From Blumeriella jaapii (Eukaryota; Ascomycota; Leotiomycetes; Helotiales; Drepanopezizaceae), in contig VWND01000018.1 in the NCBI GenBank assembly GCA_009599575.1, forward strand, positions 1 to 64,000: DNA of 64,000 nt. Direction: 5' to 3'. Shown here in pieces: positions 56,921 through 64,000 of the stretch. How positions within the stretch are numbered: the first letter of the stretch is position 1; the number at the start of each line of letters is the position of its first letter. The position numbers and the translations under genes were made by a program. Below the pieces are notes generated by a model. It saw only the letters and a list, made by a program, of their open reading frames with translations. It ran no database searches and was not told the DNA's origin.

Positions 56921-57718
56921 TCAAGATGAGGTGATGCCGCTAGTTTCAAGCCAGGGTTTGAGATCTAGACGGTCTTTCTGTCTCATGCACAGATTAGGGT
57001 TGAGCCCGCCAAATTGGGGCAAGGACTGATGAAGATTCTCTGCTTGACGATGGGCGTTACGCCAGAATTCGTCGTGCTCGGAATGCCATCGCTGCAGGAA
57101 CTTAGCAATTTCACCAAAGCACAGAATGAATCTGCATACCTTGGGCCCAAGCCGACTCCAATCGCTCCCCATGCTGCGGGAATCTATGGGTCGTCCTTTC
57201 AGTCTCAATCTACGCATCTTGATGCACTCATTCTCAGTGAACCTAGGATATTCGGCTCCGTCGCGACCAACGCCATTGCCGTCGATGCCTATTCCGTACC
57301 AATCATGCGGGTGAGACCATTTCACGAATTTCCGAGAATGGGGATCATATCTCTTGAAACCTCGAGAGCGGAACCCGGCTTGTTCTTGCTGATGGGCACC
57401 GAAGTTGCGGTAGGAGTCCCTGAACGGTTAGATGTGACGGACTAGAGATGGTTTGGAAGCAAACGCATACCAGTTCTGCCACTGGTCTCGCATGATCGGA
57501 TCCCTAGATTCCTCTCTCTGCAGGAAAATGTCTGGCCCTGTACCGGTCAAGATGTCGGCCAGTCGGCCTCTGAAGCCGCGACGACCTCGTCTCTTGGGGC
57601 CATCCTTCGGCCAGACGAATTTCAGTGCCTGGACCATTCCAAGTAGTAGGAAGTCGAAATGGCAGGCGAGAAAGCAGTCCAGCGATAGCAGAGCAATGCA
57701 AGAGAACTCGCGGAACAC
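56921..57718 (-). CDS. Hypothetical protein, two exons
   Basis: Exons 57718-57471 and 57419-56921 give 248 aa. The 51-nt intron (GTATGC, branch CTAAC, TTCAG) rebuilds a Trp codon and gives the smooth join QWQNW-DSYRNFGAHQQ. I do not recognise the family. The N-terminus is hydrophobic (about residues 8-30, CIALLSLDCFLACHFDFLLLG) and could be a signal anchor. It is followed by a basic stretch (KDGPKRRGRRGFRGR). The middle is aromatic and charged (FRSRGFKRYDPHSRKF, then SHPHDWYGIGIDGNGVGRDG). The C-terminal half has helical segments with many His and Gln. The exon join and even amino-acid composition support a real gene. The Met at about 57634 is an alternative start. Confidence 0.6.
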
Positions 57719-58932
57719 TATGGAAGACAGGAGCCAGCTTGATCTTCTCTCGGGCGTCTTATATACGTTATCTGGTCGTTTGGGTGCGGAGCATCTCCGT
57801 AGCCAACATTGCTGAGCTTGTCAAGCTGTCGATGTTTTCCCACATGATTGAATCCCACCGACGCAGCGCAAACGAGACATGCAATCTAAAAGCAGTAAAA
57901 CATGGGTATCGTCAATCACAAGTCATCACTTGCGTAGGTAGGTTACAATTTCTGGAAAGCTATATGGCAGAGGCCCATCAGTGGCAGCAATATCGCTGAG
58001 ATGGAAGAACTTCGGATGCTTGGGATGTTGTCTCAAGCGCCAAGCCAAGGCTCTTCTTTGAGTGGGTCCTTAACCGAACACAGGTTCACCGCTTTTGGTT
58101 CTGTGGAGCCGTGTTTGGGCAGAATCAGACCAACTCGACGCGCTCTGCGTTCAACCACATCTTCTATTTAAACCTCGACGTCAACTTCAACTTCAACTTC
58201 AACTTTGATCTCCTCCACTCCTACTTCTCGACAACGGAACACTCTCAACCCGCCGAACCGAAGATTCTTTATTGAAAGAAAACCAGGACGAAAGAATCCT
58301 GGTAGATCGGTCGACCACGCGCACACATCGACGCGTCGATCTTGATCCACGCCCAAATGAGATTACACGTTCCCTGTCTTACATCGGATTAAACATACAA
58401 TCGATCTGGATGCGGATGGACCGAATAAACATCTCTATCTGGGATACTGCTTTGTAGACGCTGTGCAAGCCGTAGCAGCCATACACATCGTGTTTGAATC
58501 CAGGCAAAAGACAAGCAGGGCAAAGGCAGACAAGGAGGCATTGGAAGCTCAGCATTTCACGGTGGAGTTTGACGTGTCTTCTAGGACTCGGTCTACGACT
58601 TCCGACCTTATTCAAACACTGCAATGTTGCACAGGAACCGGTGAATGCGCTGGATGATTCAGTCAATTGAGTCGTAGCCAGAAGAGATTCACGCGTGGTT
58701 AAGCTGCCATTGGCCTTTGAAACAGATAAAGCATTGGACAGCTGTGCAAGCTCCTCTTTTCCCGCCTATGCACCGTTCTGCATTCATTCTATGCATAGTC
58801 GGCGCAAACTCGACCTGGACTTGGACCCTCGACACGCTTGAGCAGAACGACAATTCGAGGGTACTGCAAGACTGCGATCCCGTGAGCAGGGTTTCCTAAA
58901 GGCTGTGGGGGGTTTGGGAGGAAAGAGGAAAC
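57719..58932. promoter_or_regulatory. Divergent intergenic region
   Basis: 1.2 kb upstream of the sirtuin and of the hypothetical gene at 56921. It contains four perfect TCAACT units (58181-58204) within the probable sirtuin promoter. No ORF is supported. Confidence 0.5.
58181..58204. repeat. (TCAACT)4 hexanucleotide repeat
   Basis: Four perfect six-base units in intergenic DNA. Confidence 0.9.
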
Positions 58933-61317
58933 ATGCCTACCGTGCAGGTAGGCCCGGGCTCTGACCCAGAACTGCAAGAAATTGCAGACATCATGGGCAA
59001 GTCAAGAAAGGTGGTTGTGGTAACGGGGGCGGGCATCTCGACCAACTGTGGTATTCCAGTAAGCCTCCATGACCAAAGCTTTAGCCTCGTTTACTCACTT
59101 CTCCCAGGACTTTCGCTCAGAAAATGGCCTCTACTCTCTAATCCAGGCTCAGTACGACGCAGCGACCAAGAACCCCCCGTGGGAGCAATCGAATATTTTA
59201 GATATTGACGATAGGCCGAAGAAAAAGCGTAAGCAGTGGTACTACGAGGTTGTTGCCGCTGACGGAAGTGTGGTGGACGTGATTGACGACGATCTTCCTC
59301 CGCGAGACGCGCTGCCGACAGTTTCGGAGCCGCAACATAATCAACCCTCAACTCCGAAGCGATCTATGCGCTCACGCTCGTCTAACGCCACGACCTCTCC
59401 TTCTCGAGCTTCGTCCCCCTCTGCCAAATCTTCATCGGAGAGTTCGCTGTCGAGCTGTCCTTCGCGCACGCCAGACACTCCAGGATCATTTGCCGAGTTC
59501 GCGCAAAGTCAACAAAGTTCCTCGATTTCTTCCAGCCCCTCGCAGCGTCGGGTACCAAAACTCGATCCCGACACCAGTTCCTCCACCACTCCTGAAACCT
59601 CGTCTTCCCCTCCGCCTCCGACTGGAAACAAACTTTCTCAGTCACGACCTTCACTCTCGCAGAGCAATCGCAGTCTACCGAATTTGAAGGGACGCGATCT
59701 TTTCGATTCCATGGTCTGGCAAGACCCTTTCACAACCTCAATCTTTTACATGTTCATTTCGAGCCTCCGAGAAAAAGTTCAGAGCATCACCGAGACTTCA
59801 GCCTCACATAAATTTCTTCGCACTCTTCGCGATGGGGGTCGCCTTGTCCGCAATTACTCGCAAAACATTGATATGCTGGAGAAGCGTGAGGGACTCTGTA
59901 CTGACCTTCTTCAGGGGGCCGGCTCGCGAGCCAGGTTCAGACAGCTATCGCGGCTCGGTGGAGCTGGAAGCGGAGGATGCGAATCGGTTAGTCTACATGG
60001 TTCCCTCGGAACACTCCGGTGCGCTCTCTGTAACACGCACTGCGACTGGGATGATGAGAACCGATTCGATGCAACTCTGGCCGGTACGGCCCCCGACTGC
60101 CCGGCCTGTACGTCGTACAGCGCCAAACGTACTGGCACCGGTCGCCGAGGAATCGCAATTGGACGTCTCCGACCAGACATCGTCCTCTACGGTGAAGAAC
60201 ACCCCCATGCCAACCTCATCGGGCCCCTCATAACCCACGACATGGCGTTGCAGCCGGATGTCTTGCTGATCATGGGAACGAGTCTCCGTGTACACGGACT
60301 GAAAGTCATGGTCAAGGAATTCGCCAAGGTGATTCATGCGCGAGGTGGGAGCGTGGTGTTTGTGAACCGTACGAAACCCTCAGAGAGTACGTGGGGCGAC
60401 ATGATCGATTACTGGGTCGAGTGGGACTGTGATGCGTGGGTACTGGATCTAAAGGACCGGAGAGAGGACATATGGTTGCCGCAAGGCGCCGCGGCGAGGA
60501 GGAGGTCTACGTTGATACCACACGCATATCGAAGAAGCGACCCCAAAGTAAGCGGGACGACAAGTCCAATGGGACATTTGTCACGTTCAAGATATTGGAC
60601 CAGCTGGCCAATTTGAAAGATGATGCCGGTCGAGTAGCAGAGCGGCTCAAGTATTGGGCCGTACCACTACGAGCAACGCCAAAGAAGCCTGCTGCGAAGA
60701 AAATAGCAGCAGAGGCACCGACGGCGAAGGAGCCCTCGAAGAAGATCTCGGCGGGGAAGTCTAAGAAAAGTAAAGCCGATGTGAGTCCTATCTTGGTGTC
60801 GAATGATCATGCTGCCATGGTAGCAGCAGCATGGACTCGGATAAGAGAGGTTGTCCCTGGACTCACTCCTGCTCCGCCGGAACTGCGAGAGCCCCTGGAA
60901 GACTTTTCTGGCAACAGCGAGAAGCCAAGTTTCCTCCGACCATTCTCATTCCGAGAGGCCTTCAACCACTTTCCGAACGTGCACAAGGACGAGTGGCCAC
61001 TGTCGAAGATGAACCTTGTATCTCACCCACCATCTGGAACCACGATTCCTGTCCATACGCCGAAGATGGCGGAGGAAGCAGAGGATCAGACGTTGGTGCT
61101 AAGCTCCGAGACGTCAGCGGCGAAGCGGCTCAGCGACGCGGATACGATCGTTGTTGACGTTGAGGACGTCGATGAGAGCATGGAGAGAACGATTGTTGTG
61201 GACGAGCCCGTTCTTACACCACGCAGCGATCGTACGATGAGACTTTGCAGCATTGGAGCGATTGTTTCGAGCCCAGAGGAAGGCGAGGTCTGGCACGATG
61301 CGCAGGAAGACTTGTGA
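58933..61317 (+). CDS. NAD-dependent histone deacetylase, Hst3/Hst4-type sirtuin, one-base frameshift
   Basis: Exons 58933-59058 and 59108-61317. Hst3/4 sirtuins remove acetyl groups from histone H3 Lys56 in the nucleus. Motifs seen are VVVVTGAGISTNCGIP-DFRS (NAD site, completed by the 49-nt splice), GLYSLI, RNYSQNIDMLE (about residue 295), catalytic His in SLHGSLG (about 338), zinc cysteines CALC and CPAC (about 346 and 373), and LLIMGTSLRVHG. A low-complexity Ser/Pro/Thr insert of about 170 residues (about 60-235) separates the first NAD motif from the rest. The frame breaks at about 60488-60500, just after DIWLPQGA, in a GCGGCGAGG run. The continuing frame encodes a basic linker (PKKPAAKKIAA) and an acidic tail. 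One added base gives 778 aa. Reading unrepaired would truncate only the tail, leaving the catalytic domain intact. Confidence 0.87.
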
Positions 61318-62278
61318 CTTGTTGTACTATATATCGAGGGAGCACGGCCCACATGGGAAGAAGCATGGACTTCATGACATAGGACGACACTAGTTAGGCT
61401 TGCTTTGCCCGAGCTACGCAACGAAGATTTTCCGCTGAATTTCGGTCGGTGTCTGTGATGAAACGTGTTCATTCTCGCCTCGGCGTGCTTGAAGCATCTG
61501 CTTCTATTAGCTTTTGACCTGGACTTTCAGACCCGGGATCTCGCGCATACCCTATCCACTCGTACACCAGGAGGAGATCACTGCTATTAGCCCAACTGCC
61601 AAAAACCCGCACCACCGGAAAGCGATGATCCCCCTCCCCCCCCTTTTCCCATCTCGCCATCTTGACTCAACGCAAGCAAGCAAGCCTGCGTCGTGTGCAG
61701 ATCGTAACACACCGTCGCTGACTGGACCGACAGCTCTTGATAACCATACATGCACAGCATCTTGACGGTGATCTGAGTAAGAGTGGTGCGTTCTAGCTTC
61801 AGGATGATCTCACGTAGGCTTTGAAGAGCACTCGAACCTTTTGCCGGCTTGAGTTGCGAAAGAGGATGATCACCATGGACAAAGTAGGGAGGGGGTCAAG
61901 GGAGCAGGAGGTGAAGGAGGGGTGGATGGCGGGGTTGTATCTATCCACAACGCACTTACCGCACGGATTAATCGGCATTGTCTTCATCGTTGATGGCTGT
62001 TCATCTTTTCTTCGAGACTAGGAGGATGCTGGTTCGCTCCTTCCATTCGCGGTGATCACGTGGCACGCGATTGTCGGTTGTCTTCTTGACTGTTTGGCCT
62101 CTTTTATTTGATTTCGATAAGATATGCATTTTGATATAGAAATACAAGCCTCTACTTCCTGAGGTTCCTAAGTACACACTTACATACTTCTACAGACATC
62201 CAATAGGTACAGAAGGGGTATACACATCTCGCACCAAATCGCGCCATCTATTAATTAGCCCACCCAAGTAACATGTTT
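61318..62278. other. Convergent intergenic region
   Basis: Between the sirtuin 3' end and the phosphopantetheinyl transferase-like gene 3' end. No supported gene. Confidence 0.6.
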
Positions 62279-64000
62279 TCAGCGTTTTTGGGAATTCGTT
62301 TGAAAAAGCCGTCGGGGCGAGTAACCTGCATACGGCTTCGTTCTCTCAGCTTTATCCACCTGTGCACCCGGCACGGTTCCTTCATGCCTGTTCAAACGGG
62401 CATTCGGCGTCAGCCCCTCGTCTCCGCCCACTGGCCCACTGGGAGCCCCAAAGCCCTCATAAGCCAAGCAGGTAGCAGTGGCATAGTCCCCATCATGGCT
62501 AATGCTTAGCCTCACCTCTTGGCCCTCGTCTTCGACCTCCCCCCGCCAGGGATCCCACACTCTCTCCTTGCCCAGCTCCGGGAGCACGACGGCGATGGGT
62601 GCAAGGGAGCCCGTGTGGCCTGGGGGAGGGATAGGCAGTGTAATGCTGATGAATTGGTAGGTCAGGCGGCGGAGGCGGTGAGCTTTGATAATGGCCTCCT
62701 TCGCAGCAAAGCTGGCGGATATTAGCGAATAGCAAGAGTGTAGAGGAAGAGGGGGAAGACTTGCCGACCAGCGACAAACTGCGCAACGCGCCGCAGTTGC
62801 GCGTCTGCTTCTTCGAAGCGTTCCAGGGCATGATCTTTGCTCTCGGAAATCGGCCTATCTTTCAGAGCGGATGATTTGCCCCGTAATCCTGTTTTGCCGT
62901 CCCACTTTACCACGTCGTTCGCCTCGATCAACCCTCTATCTTGGGAGTTGTTCGGTTCGTCGGCATACCGGAAGTCTCTCCACCTCTGATTTTTACTATC
63001 CCAGGTAGCCCGAACCTCCCGTCTCTCTCTTGGACTTGCCGGTCTCGCAGGTTCTGCTTCGAGTTCACGTGGCCCATCGTCATTCTCTTCCCCTTCCCCA
63101 ATCTCCAAAGTCGGCTCTCTGTCGGCAGCCAGAAGAGCTTCACCGTAGGAGACAGGTCCGCTTTTTTTCCGCGCACGTTTCACTGGCTGTATCTGCTCCT
63201 TCGAGACCCTCTGTTTTGCCTCTCTCAGGAGTACTCTTCCATCTCTGAAAGGTTCATTGTCCAGAGCGAAATACAACTCTGCCTGTTCTGCAAAATCGAT
63301 TTCTTCTTCCGTAGCAGAAGTTGCCAGCCTCGAGGTAGCATGGGGACCGGCTGCATCAGCCAGATCCCGGAGCCGCCATCTCGCTAATCTGTCATGCTTG
63401 CAACGTTGAAGATTTGACAACTTGCATGGCTTAATTAAATGCATGCCTGCCTCTTCCAAAACAGGCAAGCTGGCCTGGTGAGGTAGCCCAAAGTACTCAA
63501 TGGCTTTGCCTTCAAAGTGACGCAGTTGTACCTGAATTTTCGCCACATCCTCATGCGAGTTTCCGATGGCCTTCAGCAAATTACTGCCTTTCGTACGCCA
63601 GAATTCAAACTTCTTGTACTCAAGCACAGGCATCCTAAAGAGCCAATGCCCGCGGTCCTTCAATTCTTCAAATCGTGTCACGAGATCAGACGTGGCATTT
63701 CTGTCGCCACAGATAGCCGTGTCTAGTAGCGGTCCTGGACTGTCTTGTTTCTCGCCCATCCGATCCTCAATTCCCTCGTACAGATGCACATTTGGCTGCA
63801 CCACATGCTTCAGCGTAACCTCCTCCTTGCCTTCGACAGCGTCGATAACTAACTTCACAGTCTGCTCTCTGATCTCGGTAGTAGTGCCATCATCAGGAGC
63901 GATGAAATCTGAGCCCTTTTCTGGCCTGAGAAGCTTGCTTGTTAGTTCCTGTTCTGTTTCAGGAGAGCACTCTTCTCTGAGTCGTTCTGATTGGATGACA
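62279..64000 (-). CDS. Unknown N-terminal region joined to an AcpS-type phosphopantetheinyl transferase C-terminal half; partial at window edge
   Basis: The open frame enters from the right edge and runs to 62765, then splices to 62711-62279, giving at least 556 aa in the window. The C-terminal part matches mitochondrial-type holo-ACP synthase, which loads phosphopantetheine onto acyl carrier protein. It has FVAGR-FAAKEAIIKAHRLRRLTY (metal-binding Glu in AAKE), SLAPIAVVLPE, then EVRLSISHDGDYATATCLAYEG. The intron is 53 nt and starts with GC (GCAAGT...CCAG), a rare but known donor type. The classical N-terminal GTDI/C-R motif with its metal-binding Asp is not found in any nearby frame. The preceding 400 residues (VLEYKKFEFWRTKGSNLL, YFGLPHQASLPVLEEAG, acidic middle) are not a family I know. 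It may be a fusion, a truncated enzyme, or two genes I could not separate. Confidence 0.6.

Noticed and set aside
6127..61317. Programmed ribosomal frameshifting as the cause of the six frame changes
   Set aside because: No shared slippery heptamer or downstream structure is apparent, and all six sites differ. A missing base next to a homopolymer explains each one more simply.
46736..62278. A specialised metabolite or other functional gene cluster around the HET, sirtuin and transferase genes
   Set aside because: No backbone synthase, tailoring enzyme, transporter or pathway regulator is present, and the genes are unrelated housekeeping functions.

Overview
This window is nuclear DNA from a filamentous ascomycete (Pezizomycotina). 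The reasons are short introns (mostly 44-110 nt) with GTRAGT-type donors and CTRAY branch points, a fused MoaA-MoaC (CnxABC-type) gene, HET, 2EXR, DUF3292 and Fta1/CENP-L family genes, and an Hst3/4-type sirtuin. A Dothideomycete or related class is my best guess, but the sequence alone does not settle it. I found no transposon, tRNA, rRNA, CRISPR array or organellar DNA that I can support.

Layout. 0-10 kb: a small unknown gene, a 3-kb gene-poor stretch with microsatellites, a two-RRM protein, a 2EXR-family protein (frameshifted) and a GT31-like glycosyltransferase. 10-20 kb: a membrane-anchored TAP-like alpha/beta hydrolase, the molybdopterin gene cnxABC (frameshifted) sharing a short divergent promoter with a WRAP73-type WD40 gene, and an EBP-type sterol isomerase. 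21-32 kb: a giant DH/PH-like protein of about 1943 aa and a class I cyclic-nucleotide phosphodiesterase (frameshifted). 31.7-35.8 kb: 4 kb without a convincing gene, packed with tandem repeats. 35.8-46 kb: Thp3-like SAC3/GANP protein and Vps36 (divergent), a small Cys-rich protein, MTFP1 and ATP synthase subunit k (divergent pair, both mitochondrial), and an SMP-30/gluconolactonase-like protein. 46-58 kb: a HET-domain gene (frameshifted), DUF2231 and DUF3292 membrane proteins (the latter probably frameshifted), Fta1/CENP-L, a DUF302 protein and an unknown gene. 58-64 kb: an Hst3/4-type sirtuin (frameshifted) and, running off the right edge, an ORF joined to the C-terminal half of a mitochondrial-type phosphopantetheinyl transferase.

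The genes are mostly unrelated housekeeping functions, not a cluster. The clearest links are the divergent pairs. MTFP1/ATP19 both act in the mitochondrial inner membrane, Thp3/Vps36 and cnxABC/WRAP73 share short promoters, and the sirtuin and CENP-L genes both act on chromatin but are separated.

Two patterns stand out. First, six otherwise well-conserved genes each need exactly one added base, always next to a short homopolymer. That looks more like a consensus-sequence error than six independent pseudogenes. Second, a TACTGTA/TACAGTA motif recurs in intergenic DNA across the window and forms a perfect 15 x 9-bp array at 32779-32913. Exon coordinates below were derived by hand from splice signals and frame continuity. 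No alignment or database search was possible.
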